Source: Macrolepiota albuminosa
Taxonomy: Eukaryota > Basidiomycota > Agaricomycetes > Agaricales > Agaricaceae
DNA length: 64,000 bases
Direction: 5' to 3'
NCBI GenBank assembly: GCA_027475525.1
Contig: JAMWFC010000066.1
Coordinates: forward strand, 310,001 to 374,000
In this document: one piece after another, positions 1-9,510 of the stretch
Layout of the letters: the number at the start of each line of letters is the position of its first letter
Numbering within the stretch: position 1 is the stretch's first letter
Program-made: the position numbers and the translations under genes
The notes under the pieces: generated by a model
What the model was told of the DNA's origin: nothing
Seen by the model: the letters and a program-made list of their open reading frames with translations, nothing else
The model's database searches: none

Positions 1-1268
1 GGGATTGCTTGCAAGTACGGCGCCAGGATTTGCTCATGTTTCGACAGGTAGCCATAGAACGTGTCACTGGACCACCTGCCTATTGCCTTCATCGCCTCGA
101 AAGGCACCCCTCTCAAGAGGTATTCCAGCGTGGCCCTGATCCGAATCCCATGCCCTTGAAGAGGTTCTAGACCCGCTCTCTCTGCTGCCTTTGCGAGCAC
201 TCCCAAGAACTTCTTTTTGGTTAACGGAGTAGGCTTGCCTTTTTTGTCTCTGTATGCGAACAGAGGGCCATCGATTGGTGGAGTATTGACTCGCAAGTGC
301 GTTTCTAATGCACTCTTGGGGTCTGATGAATCCCCCTGGGCTGCCCAGGAGACTGACTCGCTGTGTACAGCTGTCTTGGTTCTGGGAAGGAAGAATGTTG
401 TGGTTTGTAGCCCTGCTCGATCCGTAGACTGGGAGACGTTGCTGGGTTTGACATGAATTTTGGGGTCAAATGCTGAGAGCGTCTGCACTGTGAACTCGCC
501 TAGCCTAGCGGCAGAGTAAAAACAGGTTGTAGCACATGCGAAAACAGCTACATTTAATGAGTCTGGTTGGGCTGAGCTTACGCCTAAGCTATTGTGCATT
601 GCTTGCAAGAATGCTGGGGTGCATGGGCGCCTCTTCTTCCTTTTTGAAGAGGCTGGTGCAATTCTGTCTGCTGCTTTCAACAGTGCTTGCATTCTTGCCC
701 CGTCGAAACTCCACTTGGCATTGTGGAGTAAATGCCAGGCTCTGATTCCGGCTAAGAAATTCTCGATGGCTGTTTTTGAGTACGAGCCGGCCAGTGCCGC
801 TATGAAAGCCTCCAGAACATCCTGTGTCACTGGTGCACGTGTCTTCTCAGGCACTTTTTGGAAGTCGCAGAAGACGTGGAATAAAAGTAGACCAGTTCTG
901 TAGGTCTCTTTCGTCGACTCAGCCCAGGCCTCGCTCATCACCTCAAAGACCCTCCGCATATCTTCTTCTGAGAGATCATTTTGGTTTTGTGTTGGCGCGT
1001 TGCCAATATCTTTCTCCGGTACCCACAGTCTCAGTCTTTCCTGTGCTGTTACGTGGGGTCTCAGTGGCAATGGCGCAGGCTCTAGCCCTTTTTGGTATGG
1101 CATTGGTTTGCGTTTTGCTTTCTCAGGACTCATTACTCTCCTGGCGTTCTTGTTATCCTTACTCTCCCCAGAACTTCGTGTAAGCCCACAATTCCTCATT
1201 TTGCTGCTCGCTGATTTCATTTTCAGACATTCACGTGGCTTTGTTTGTTCTCTTGCTCTGATTAGCAT
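1..1268 (-). CDS. Tyrosine recombinase of Ngaro-like retrotransposon copy 1 (3' end off window)
   Basis: Partial gene; the C-terminus lies beyond the left edge. A site-specific recombinase of this type joins the circular cDNA of a YR retrotransposon to the genome. The frame is open from about position 1430 down to 1. I take the ATG at 1268 as the first plausible start, although later Met codons are possible. Seen in the translation: FYSAARLG with the first catalytic Arg, HGIRI with the His-x-x-Arg pair, and FYGYLSKHE with the presumed nucleophilic Tyr. The protein aligns throughout with the intact copy ending at 19089. It lies in the +1 frame relative to the upstream RT-RNase H frame and overlaps its end, as in copy 2. 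The assignment to the recombinase family is firm; activity is unknown. Confidence 0.85.
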   Translation of the reverse strand, partial: MLIRAREQTKPRECLKMKSASSKMRNCGLTRSSGESKDNKNARRVMSPEKAKRKPMPYQKGLEPAPLPLRPHVTAQERLRLWVPEKDIGNAPTQNQNDLSEEDMRRVFEVMSEAWAESTKETYRTGLLLFHVFCDFQKVPEKTRAPVTQDVLEAFIAALAGSYSKTAIENFLAGIRAWHLLHNAKWSFDGARMQALLKAADRIAPASSKRKKRRPCTPAFLQAMHNSLGVSSAQPDSLNVAVFACATTCFYSAARLGEFTVQTLSAFDPKIHVKPSNVSQSTDRAGLQTTTFFLPRTKTAVHSESVSWAAQGDSSDPKSALETHLRVNTPPIDGPLFAYRDKKGKPTPLTKKKFLGVLAKAAERAGLEPLQGHGIRIRATLEYLLRGVPFEAMKAIGRWSSDTFYGYLSKHEQILAPYLQAI

Positions 1269-1275
1269 CAATTCC

Positions 1276-3480
1276 TCACTCTCGCCTGACCTCTCTCTCA
1301 CTGTCTGCTTCGAGCTCGTCGAAGTTGGCAATGTATTTGCCCAGTTGTTCAGGAATCGGAACGGCAGGGAGTAGGAGGGTTTTGGAGGGGTAGTGTCCTC
1401 TAGAGGGGCCGTCTGCTGGATTAAACTGGCTCAGTACGTATCTAGAGCATATTGCGATGTTGAACTGCTCACAAGTCTCGTGGACTTGTTTGAAGACCTC
1501 GTTAATTTGCCTGTTTCGACTCCTTCCAATCCACCACCCCTCCACGACTCCGGTGTTGTCTCCGAACACCTTGATTCGATTGCTCTGTCGCCTGAGCCTC
1601 GCGATGGTTGACACCAGCAGGTAGAACCCGACTGCTTCAGCCCAACCGATGTCTCGGCTGTCCGATTTCCAACCTGGTTTGAGGTGCCACGCCCTCCATT
1701 GCGCTCCCACTGTAATTCCGATGCCCGTCGATGAGCTTGCATTGGAGTAAGCTTGCATGTCCAGGTATGGTTTTGGCTCTGAAATTGCTCTCGCCATTGG
1801 CTGAGATAATATTCGCTTCCACTAGCACAGATCTTCTGCGGTGCCTTTTGGGGGGGTACACGGCAGGAAAGGATGGTCATGGAATATCCCCATGAAGGTC
1901 TCCAGCTTGGAGAGGTAAGCTCTTCCTCTTGGTGTAATGCAGCATGCGTGTAGTAGCTTCCCGTATAATTTTTGAGCTTCCTCCAAGTTATGAGTCCTTG
2001 ATTTTTCCCAGTCTGCGATGGCCTGAGAGTATTTGTCCCTTTTTCCTTTGGGTATGCTGACTTCACGCCGCTCCAGATCCCACAGAAAGCCAATGTAAGG
2101 CACCGAGCTGCCAAAGGGAACGTCCTTCTCCTTCTCCCATGGTATCCCCAAGATCTCCGAAATGTAATCGATGTCTTCCATGGAGTAGGAGTATTCGCTG
2201 TCTTCCACTGACCTGGCCGAGGCTCCAGACAGGTCTTTGATGTGAGTTGACATATCTTCATCATATTCTTCTGATCTATCATCGCAGTCTCGTTTCCCTT
2301 TGAACCATATTCTTCCGCCTTTGTGGGCTTTCTGACCTTCTCGCACGATCTCGCTTTCCACCCTGCTCCACAGCTCGTTGAAGCTCTGGATATGTTCTTT
2401 CCTAATGCAGAAAAAGACATGATCATCGACCCATTTGGTGACTGGACCGAGCCCTCTAGCTCGCATGATCTGGATGCCAGCATCTCCAACTGTTCCGTAA
2501 CATCCGCACCCAGAGCCGAGCCCAAAGCAGTCCATTGTGTCAATGGCAAAGGTGTTGGGGTCTCGGAGCTTGACCACAAGTCCTGGCCATTGAGTCGGCT
2601 TGATAGGTATTGTCCTGTAGGCTTCTTTGACGTCGCGAACAGCTGCCTGAGACCCATGAGGTAGCTGAGCAATGAGCAGGAAAACACTGTTGAACGTGCC
2701 CCACATGCATGGAAACTGGGCAGAATCGATCGTGCTATTAATTGATCGTACATTACTCGATAGTGAACTGCTGTGTGGGAACGACAACAAGTCTTGGATA
2801 AGCCGAAACTTTCCGGGCTTATTGGGTTTGGGAATAATGTGCAAGGGTGAGGTCTGAAAAGGGCCAATCACGTGCTCGACCTGCTGCTTGGAAAAAGGAC
2901 CCAGATAACGGCCTTTGAGAAATTCTGCGCCAACCATGCTGTCGAACTGCTTGGACAGCTGGAAAACTGAGCCCTTATTCTCTGGGGTAAAAATGTGATG
3001 TATTGTTGCCACTCCAGCATCAAAACTGAACTCAAGACTCTGAGCCAGGTTTGGAAACAGGTGCTGAATATTGGCGTTGCGCAACTCTTCTTCCCATGCC
3101 TTGGGTTTATATGGTGATGCGAATTCAAATTGGTTGCGCAAAAGCGCATCTTTGAGCTCCGTGATCTGCCTTTCCGCATCCAGAACACTCGTGCTTGTGA
3201 TCGTGCAACATAATGCAGCAGCCTCGAGGCTTTTGCCAGTCTGTACATAGCTCTTTCCCATCGGGGTTGACGAGCCTCCCATTTTTGTTCCTGGCGACGT
3301 AAGCCTTCTGCCCGTTCCATAGATCTCTGGCTGTGCAATGCCAGATGTCGTGAGTGTGCCGACCGAGGCATACCGCGCAGGCTGCGTTTGTCGACTCTGC
3401 TGTGCCTGCGCGGGAGCGAAAATGCTTGCTTTCACTTTGATTGCCTCTTTGCTTTCCTGCTTTTGGGGTGCGAGAGTCAC
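1276..3480 (-). pseudogene. Reverse transcriptase-RNase H of Ngaro-like copy 1, one in-frame stop
   Basis: Would copy element RNA into DNA and degrade the template. The RT part carries motif A (RDVKEAYRT) and the catalytic WVDDHVFF box; the RNase H part carries FGDNTGVVEGW and NPADGPSRG. The frame is interrupted once, by TAG at 1822-1824, exactly where copy 2 has Trp (EDLLWW versus EDLC-stop-W), and then continues unchanged to 1276. The first RNase H catalytic Asp is also lost: AYSNASSS here against AYSDASSS in copy 2. The N-terminal part of the open frame overlaps the zinc-knuckle exon in another frame, so real RT coding probably begins near 3180. No methyltransferase domain is seen after RNase H, which favours Ngaro over DIRS1/PAT. 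Probably inactive. Confidence 0.85.
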
Positions 3481-3567
3481 CCCCCCGAACCGGTGAGGGC
3501 GAGTGTTTTCTCTTCTTTTTATTAGACCCCGCTAAAGCTGTCATTTCGCCTTTTAACGCATTCAGGT
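3125..3567 (-). CDS. Zinc-knuckle (nucleocapsid-like) exon of Ngaro-like copy 1
   Basis: Second exon of the gag unit. It encodes a basic stretch and then a cysteine/histidine array: CAVC followed by H-x4-C (CX2CX5HX4C), a CCCH-like region, and a classical knuckle CSGCGKADHGAQRC (CX2CX4HX4C). Such arrays bind the element RNA. The start at 3567 is the base after an AG acceptor (3568-3569). The preceding exon ends one base into a codon and this exon supplies the other two, so the phases fit. The frame ends at 3125 and overlaps the RT frame, which would need a +1 shift or separate initiation. Copy 2 has the same organisation. Confidence 0.7.
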
Positions 3568-3926
3568 CTGTTTAGTGCAATTTTACGGAGGCGAATTGCC
3601 GGGACCGCAGCAGACCCCATGGACGCCAGTTAATGCGCCATGTTAGCAAGTATTAATGCAAACGGGTGAACCGCCGAATGTGCGATAATGTCACCCGATC
3701 GACCCTCAAATAATGAAGGTCACCACAGAGTGTTCGTGCACCCCATGGTATAATAATGCCGACGTGATGCACGCCATATGCAATGCGTAAAGCAATAAAT
3801 TTGCAAATTTTGCGGTAGTGATTCAAATCAATACAATATGCCATCGGTTACCACAATCAAGAGGGATAAGGAAAAGATATTGGTTTCCCGGTCAGAAGAG
3901 CTTTTGGCAAGAGTTTTATCACTCAC
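3568..3926 (-). other. Conserved intron in gag of Ngaro-like copy 1
   Basis: A 359-nt GT-AG interval (GTGAGTGAT at the 5' end, AACAG at the 3' end) between the gag exon and the zinc-knuckle exon. Splicing keeps frame. The same junction exists in copy 2 (22687-23123) although the intron sequences have diverged, which is what is expected of a real intron. It is long compared with the 49-80-nt introns of the host gene in this window. Confidence 0.6.
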
Positions 3927-4856
3927 CAGAGATTATGGAATTTCTCTTGGAATCGTACACTTGGTCTTTTAGCGTCCTCAACACTTGGTCGTCAATTATA
4001 CCGATGTCGAAAATACCTGCCTTGGGCGGGTTCTTCAACTGCCGATGCCATTCTCTCCTGACTCTGGCTTGGTACAGTATTAGCACCTTCAAACCATCCA
4101 ACCCTTCGTTATGCAGTTTGTGATTGGTGAGTCTAAAAAAGAAGGTGTGCATGGCATCAACCATGTTCGCTGGCCACTTCTCCTGCACTATGTTTTCCAA
4201 GAAATTATCGCCGGCCACTTCTCCTGCACTATGTTTTCCAAGAAATTAGTCGATGCTATGCACAACTGGTCCCAGATCAAGTCCTCATCTTGAACTGCCT
4301 TCCCTTTAGCGCTTCTGAAGTTCACCACTGGCTTCAATGAGAGCATGTCGTCCTCTTTTGCCAGCGTGAAAACTTTGCTCGACAATACCGACTCACTTTT
4401 TGCTGCTTCCGCTCGCCCTTCTGGCATAAAATAGCTTAGCTCAATATACTCCCGCTCCCTTAGCTTTTTCATAGCGAAGCGCGCTGGGGGGTATTCAATG
4501 ACGTCCGGGACTGGCATCCCGGCAACTAAATTCGGGGCACTATCGTCGTCATCCAGCGATTGCTCTCTCGACTGTCTAGAACGCAAGGTATCATCGTCCG
4601 CTCCACGAGCTGGACCGTCAGCTTCGACTCGACGCCTGTCAGGCCTCCTCTCTGCTTCTCTCTCTTCTCTTTCCGCCTCCCATATAACTTTCCTCTGCTC
4701 GAGGGCAGCGATCCACAGGGCTGCTAAAGCATTCGCGGCTTGCTCGCTCGTCATTCCATCTTTGCCATGAGCAAAAGCTTCTCTCGTGAATCTATGCTCA
4801 AGTGAATTAAAATCAGGAACCACTTCTGAGTTGGGGTCGACTGTAAGAGTAATCAT
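3927..4856 (-). pseudogene. Gag-like protein of Ngaro-like copy 1, frameshifted
   Basis: Structural (Gag-like) protein; no defined domain recognised. The ATG at 4856 gives MITLTVDPNSE, matching MITLTVDPHTE of the intact copy at 24006. Shared blocks are EYPPARFAMKKLREREYIEL, WDQLCIASTNFLE and a tail ending RTLKDQVYDSKR. A 41-bp near-tandem duplication at 4172-4248 breaks the frame, so the N- and C-terminal halves lie in different frames. The coding exon ends at 3927 at a GTGAGT donor. Expression as full-length Gag is unlikely unless the duplication is an assembly error. Confidence 0.75.
4172..4248. repeat. 41-bp-spaced tandem duplication inside gag copy 1
   Basis: Thirty-six identical bases recur at a spacing of 41 bp (4172-4207 and 4213-4248). 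Copy 2 of the element has one unit, so the duplication is secondary; 41 is not a multiple of 3 and it shifts the gag frame. Confidence 0.9.
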
Positions 4857-5041
4857 TTTTAAATGCAATGAACAAGAAGAGCTCTCTAAATTGCTTAAAC
4901 TAGAAACTCCTTCGTAAAAATTTTTCTTCTGCTCAGATAGTACGCGAGCTAAAATGCGATGAAGCCTATGGTGGGTGGCTGTCGAGAAGAAAATTTTGTT
5001 ACATTGCTGACACAGCCACCTCACTCAAAGACCACACCCTG

Positions 5042-5204
5042 TCTTTGACTTCGTTGCGTTGTCAAGAAAATATATAGCATTGATGTAGTATTGATACAGA
5101 ATGTATACCGATTATGTTACAGTGGGATGGGTGAGGACGCGGACTGACAGTTGCGCGCTCTGACTTTTCGTGACCTAAGGGGAGGAATGTTAACTTTCAG
5201 CTGC
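5042..5204 (-). repeat. Direct repeat B (163 bp), second copy
   Basis: Nearly identical to 5545-5707, same orientation and same length, with a few transitions. On the minus strand it would be repeat B2 of the Ngaro-like terminal structure. It is directly followed by a diverged version of repeat A (about 4975-5041) in front of gag copy 1, so the B-A adjacency recurs. Confidence 0.85.
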
Positions 5205-5385
5205 GATTCGGGTGGGTGGGAAGGACAAAATGTGTTCTCTCTGAATTACATTACCTGATTCCCTGAATCTTTGGTTTTCTCCGGTTCACGAAAGTCATTA
5301 GGGCGCATTGTTACCTATGTTAACTGTCTCAGAATGCGAGATATCTGCCAATTCCCCTGTACTGGGCTTTGGGAGGGCGGGCGGG
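5205..5385. other. Unassigned spacer between repeats A2 and B2
   Basis: No convincing coding sequence or match to another part of the window. It separates repeat A (5386-5544) from the second repeat B. Confidence 0.5.
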
Positions 5386-5544
5386 AAATTTTTGCTGTCG
5401 TAGGCTTGTCGGGTACGAGAACGCAACGAAAACTCTGAGGGTGGTGACACGAAGCAAAAGGGAATTCGTGTGACAGCACCGCCACCCTCAGTCAAAGACC
5501 ACACCCTTTCCGTCGTTCGACTCTCACGACTGACAGGCCAGCCA
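5386..5544 (-). repeat. Repeat A2 (159 bp) with internal palindrome
   Basis: Nearly identical to 24080-24238, the outermost 5' leader of Ngaro-like copy 2. Its right border abuts repeat B (5545), and the corresponding border of the other copy (24238) is exactly where homology to the element stops. That is the expected A1 ... B1-A2-B2 layout of Ngaro elements. The central 57 bp (5435-5491) form an imperfect palindrome whose outer 10-bp arms, CTGAGGGTGG and CCACCCTCAG, are perfect complements. Confidence 0.8.
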
Positions 5545-5707
5545 TCTTTGACTTTGTTGCGTTGTCAAGAAAATATATAGCATTGATGTAGTATTGATAC
5601 AGAATGTATATCGATTATGTTACAGTGGGATGGGTGAGGACGCGGACTGACGGTTGCGCGCTCCGACTTTTCGCGACCTAAGGGGAGGAATGTTAACTTT
5701 CAGCTGC
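5545..5707 (-). repeat. Direct repeat B1 (163 bp)
   Basis: First B copy on the minus strand, adjoining repeat A2. Near-identical to 5042-5204. It lies 63 bp from the gypsy 5' LTR. With the gypsy element removed it would follow the recombinase gene ending at 19089, the position expected for B1. Confidence 0.8.
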
Positions 5708-5769
5708 AATTCCCCTTTTCCACATAGGAGGCCACGACGCGTCGCGGGTGATACCAAAATGGTAAACGC

Positions 5770-6836
5770 TGATAGGCTTCTACTCGGACTGAGCGCATCA
5801 AGGGACATTATAGGCCAACCGACACTTGACATATTCAGGACTCTAGCGACCAGTTGGGAATATAGAGCAGCTCTAGCTCTGGCAAATTACTACAGGATGT
5901 GGAAACTTATCCTAACCCCTAGCTACCAGGCCTACAGCGCACTCCTTTCACCTAGCCCAAGGACGAAGGAGGCTCATAACGTATAGCGCTAACACAACGG
6001 CGGGAGAGGACTATAACTAAACCCCGATCACTTCCAGAAGGAGCCAGCAGCAGGCGCTGCCATTGGACGAGGCACTTCAATCAGAAGTCTAAAGGGATCA
6101 ATGACGGCGGCACTGGATATACTTAAATCCGACATCTGGACCTGATAGGAACTAATACAATGAGTAGCGCTGACATTAGCGCTCACGGCGTCTGTCGAGG
6201 ATTTTCTGACCATACCCCGGAACGGCCTGGCCAATCGGAGTTATAGAAAAGTGAGCAGACTCGTACAACTCTAAGTCAATATAGAGTCACCGCAGGTCGC
6301 CGTGGGTCATAACACCGTTGGTCGCCGTCAGCCATGTGCACAAGGTCGCCGTTGACAGGTCGCCGTTAGAGTAAACCACGAGAAGAGGCGCTAGGAGGTA
6401 GCGCCGCAGATGGACTTGTATCTTGGCAAACACGGTAGCGCACTGTATATAAAATAGCTACTTTTCATGTATATAATAACGAATTGTAACCCCTCGAACT
6501 CACAGTTACACTTAGCGTTCAACTCGCGCTAGCTTCCTTCGACTTCGTCTCTAAGTCGGGTGCTAGCTTCGTCTATTTCGTCTTCATCGTTTACGGTGCC
6601 ACCTACGGGCACAATACGCGGCGCTATTCGTCTTTTCTCCAATATTCTTGCCTAAACTACAACGCTTACCGTCTGCCAGGTAGCCCCCAAAGCGCTATAA
6701 TCTAGCGCATCGTTTTACTACTTCCACTCGAGCACACCGGGACCCTGTCAGGACTCCTCACAACTACGTACGCCAAGCGCTGGAGACGGCGTTGTACTGC
6801 GTATACGTCCAGCGCACCCAACCACAGTTGGCGTCA
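5770..6836 (+). repeat. 5' LTR of the gypsy element
   Basis: 1067 bp, starts TG and ends CA. The sequence TATATAAAA at 6446-6454 is the likely promoter TATA box. It differs from the 3' LTR mainly by an extra 14-bp unit (GGTCGCCGTT context near 6350-6365). Confidence 0.95.
6446..6454 (+). promoter_or_regulatory. TATA box of the 5' LTR
   Basis: TATATAAAA in a GC-richer context, about 390 bp before the LTR end, conserved in the 3' LTR near 18626-18634. Likely drives the gag-pol transcript. Confidence 0.6.
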
Positions 6837-6842
6837 TTATTT

Positions 6843-6860
6843 TGGAGCCCACCGCGAGGG
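6843..6860 (+). other. Candidate primer-binding site
   Basis: TGGAGCCCACCGCGAGGG starts six bases after the LTR end. The TGG start fits pairing with a tRNA 3' CCA end, but I could not match the rest to a specific tRNA. Confidence 0.45.
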
Positions 6861-6918
6861 GTTCTTCTGAGACAGAATTCCGCCGGAAACTCGAGCCCAG
6901 CGACAGCGCCGCCTCCTG

Positions 6919-9510
6919 TTGGAGAGCACGTTTGAACCAAGTACCACCGACTCACCACACTTACCAGGCGCGCTACCGAGACAGACTTTGGATCAGGAGC
7001 TTGAGGCCGCCCCAGACAGCTTAGCCGAAAGCTTTTTCCCTTTTTCCCGACCATTTGAGTACTTAGCAGGCGAAAACCATACGCCGCTTACGCCTCTAGA
7101 AGAGTTATCTAGGCTATTATCGCCAGAACCTAGCGACTCGGAGCTAACTGAGCCGGTACCTACGACATCGACGCCAAGTAACACGAGCACCACCACTCTT
7201 CCTACCTCGACAAATACACCTATCGGAATGGATCAGCCGAACAATCAGCGCATGCCACCCCGAAACCACTTCTTGTCGCCAAAATGGGACGAAACGAAAC
7301 CTCGCGAACTAACGCAGTACTTCAAAGAGTTGGAGTATCTGCTACGCGATTGCCGGGTAACCGACGATACACAAATGAAAGAATACGCCGCCAGATACGT
7401 CTCATACGACACAGCCGAATCATGGACAGGGCTGAAGGAGTTCCAAGGACTTACTAGTGACGCACCACCTAGGCCTTTTACCTATGATGAATGGAAAAAG
7501 GCTATCATTCATTTATATCCTGGCGCCGAAGAAGCTACGCGTTATACGATAATAGAAATCCAGAAGCTAGTACAGGACACCTTCGCGGCTGGTATCTATA
7601 CTTTAGGAGCGCTATCGACTTATTATCATGATTTCCAGCAGATAGCGAGATGGCTGGTCCAAAATGGGAAGTTATATGGGAACGAGGAGTGCCGTTTGTT
7701 TCAACAAGGATTCCCGACTTCGTTATGGACTAAGATTGCGCGACGCTTGGAGATCATTATGCATGACCATCACCCCGAGGAACCATACGACATAGAAAAG
7801 GTCTTTGAGGCAGGAAAGTGGGTATTAAAGGGCACGGATACGGGTATACCCTTACAGCGACCTGGGGCGGACCATGGAGGAATGGCACCCAAGACAGAGT
7901 CGCCAGCACCTAGCGCCGCCAATGACCGTAATGGGTATGTCAAGAAGGAGGACTTGGAAACTGCCGTCAGCAATGCAGTCGCTAATGTCATGAATAAACT
8001 GGAAACCTTGATCTCGACTAGTCTATCGGCGCCTAGAAACAACGTACCGACGGGACTTTGCCATTTTTGCGGCGAGGCAGGACATACCATGACCAGGGGT
8101 AGGTGCGCTATCCTTGAACAATATCTGCGACAAGGGAAGGTGCGCCGGGGAATGGACGGGAAACTAGTCTTACCCTCGGGCGCTATCATTCCCCTATATC
8201 CCGAGCATAAGACGTTCCAGGGACGCATTGATGAGTGGCACCGTCGGAACCCCGGGAACTTAGCGACAGGCAACCTGAATAGCACGACGACAACGGAAGC
8301 GGAGGCGACTCCTCAACAAGCACTAATTCACGAGGTACTCCAGCTAAACGCTATCAGTGACCGACCCACGCTGTCCCGCGAGGAAAGGATTGAGACGCTA
8401 GAAAAGGAACTGAGGTCGCTAAAGAATCAGGTCTTCGATGGAGTGGAGATCAAAAAGAGCAAGCAGCCTTTAAAGGATTACAGGCCGTCGGGCACGACGA
8501 CAGGCCCCGCCCCAACACCAGCCTCAACCTCTAGCACTAACGACAAAGTACCAGAAGCCACCAAGGCGCCGGTCGTTCCGGAACCACCGCTACATCCTTA
8601 CGCTGGCCTAGGGGGCAACTACGCCCTGCCCCTAAATCGTAACTTCGGAGCGCCAGATAAACCTATGGGGGGATATCGACCCACAGCGCCTATATATGAT
8701 CTGGAGAAGTCGAAGTTAGTTTTTGATCGCATCATGCAAAGTCAGGTTACGCTATCGGTAGGAGAGTTATGCAGCGTGGCGCCAGATGTCAGGAACCAGA
8801 TGCGTACCGCGGTTACCCCTCGACGAAACGTAGCTAACAATGTAGCGACGGTGGACGAATGCGACGACGCGCTGCCTGGTTTCGCATATATAACCGAGAC
8901 AGTAGCTCCTGAAACCAAGGAAGAGGTCGCACCACCTAAAGAAGCCACGTCCGTTGACCCGGTCGAAACCTACCTCAAATCGCTAAGATCTAGCGACGAT
9001 CCCGCCATCTTGACTGTAGCCCAAGACTCTCACGCGATTCGCTCAATTATGCTGACAGTTGATGGGAAAAGCGAAATAGAGTCGATCGTGGATAGCGGAT
9101 CCCAAATTATTTCAATGGCTGCCGACGTCGCTAACGAGCTGGGTATCATTTACGATCCAACGATCATTCTTAACATGCAGAGCGCTAACGGCACGATTGA
9201 TCGATCCTTGGGGATGGCTCGGAACGTGCCATGTGCTATAGGCGATCTAACGTTCTATCTACAAATTCACATACTTAGATCGCCTGCCTACGATTTATTA
9301 TTAGGAAGGCCCTTCGATGTGCTAGCGCGATCAGTAGTCAAAACAACGTCCGAGGAGGAAACGACGCTAACTATTAGCGACCCCAATTCTGGAGTCAGGA
9401 GAACGGTACCGACATTTCCCCGAGGGAGGTTCCAGAAGCCTGGACCAAGAAAGCGACCTTACGTTAGCGACAACCCTTGCGAGTGTTTTCCGGCGCCATC
9501 GAGGAGATGA
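6919..9510 (+). CDS. gag-pr: Gag-protease polyprotein of the gypsy element
   Basis: 863 codons, intact. The N-terminal half is a capsid-like Gag region. A zinc knuckle, CHFCGEAGHTMTRGRC, lies at about residues 381-396; its last spacing is HX6C instead of the usual HX4C. It is followed by VRRGMDGKLVLPSGAIIP, a segment I know from basidiomycete gypsy Gag proteins. The C-terminal part is a retropepsin-type aspartic protease with IVDSGSQI (catalytic Asp near residue 725) and a flap/tail segment YDLLLGRPFDVL. The start at 6919 is the first ATG after the leader in this frame. It overlaps the RT frame (9477) by 34 nt in the -1 frame, so pol would be reached by -1 frameshifting or reinitiation. A small C-terminal Cys pair precedes the stop. 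Confidence 0.9.
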   Translation: MESTFEPSTTDSPHLPGALPRQTLDQELEAAPDSLAESFFPFSRPFEYLAGENHTPLTPLEELSRLLSPEPSDSELTEPVPTTSTPSNTSTTTLPTSTNTPIGMDQPNNQRMPPRNHFLSPKWDETKPRELTQYFKELEYLLRDCRVTDDTQMKEYAARYVSYDTAESWTGLKEFQGLTSDAPPRPFTYDEWKKAIIHLYPGAEEATRYTIIEIQKLVQDTFAAGIYTLGALSTYYHDFQQIARWLVQNGKLYGNEECRLFQQGFPTSLWTKIARRLEIIMHDHHPEEPYDIEKVFEAGKWVLKGTDTGIPLQRPGADHGGMAPKTESPAPSAANDRNGYVKKEDLETAVSNAVANVMNKLETLISTSLSAPRNNVPTGLCHFCGEAGHTMTRGRCAILEQYLRQGKVRRGMDGKLVLPSGAIIPLYPEHKTFQGRIDEWHRRNPGNLATGNLNSTTTTEAEATPQQALIHEVLQLNAISDRPTLSREERIETLEKELRSLKNQVFDGVEIKKSKQPLKDYRPSGTTTGPAPTPASTSSTNDKVPEATKAPVVPEPPLHPYAGLGGNYALPLNRNFGAPDKPMGGYRPTAPIYDLEKSKLVFDRIMQSQVTLSVGELCSVAPDVRNQMRTAVTPRRNVANNVATVDECDDALPGFAYITETVAPETKEEVAPPKEATSVDPVETYLKSLRSSDDPAILTVAQDSHAIRSIMLTVDGKSEIESIVDSGSQIISMAADVANELGIIYDPTIILNMQSANGTIDRSLGMARNVPCAIGDLTFYLQIHILRSPAYDLLLGRPFDVLARSVVKTTSEEETTLTISDPNSGVRRTVPTFPRGRFQKPGPRKRPYVSDNPCECFPAPSRR

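Noticed and set aside
1431..2867. 478-codon minus-strand open frame
   Set aside because: Shadow of the RT-RNase H gene of Ngaro-like copy 1; no motif of its own.
5042..5707. Repeats at 5.0-5.7 kb as remains of a CRISPR array
   Set aside because: Units of 159-163 bp in two copies, in a eukaryotic context; they are terminal repeats of a YR retrotransposon.
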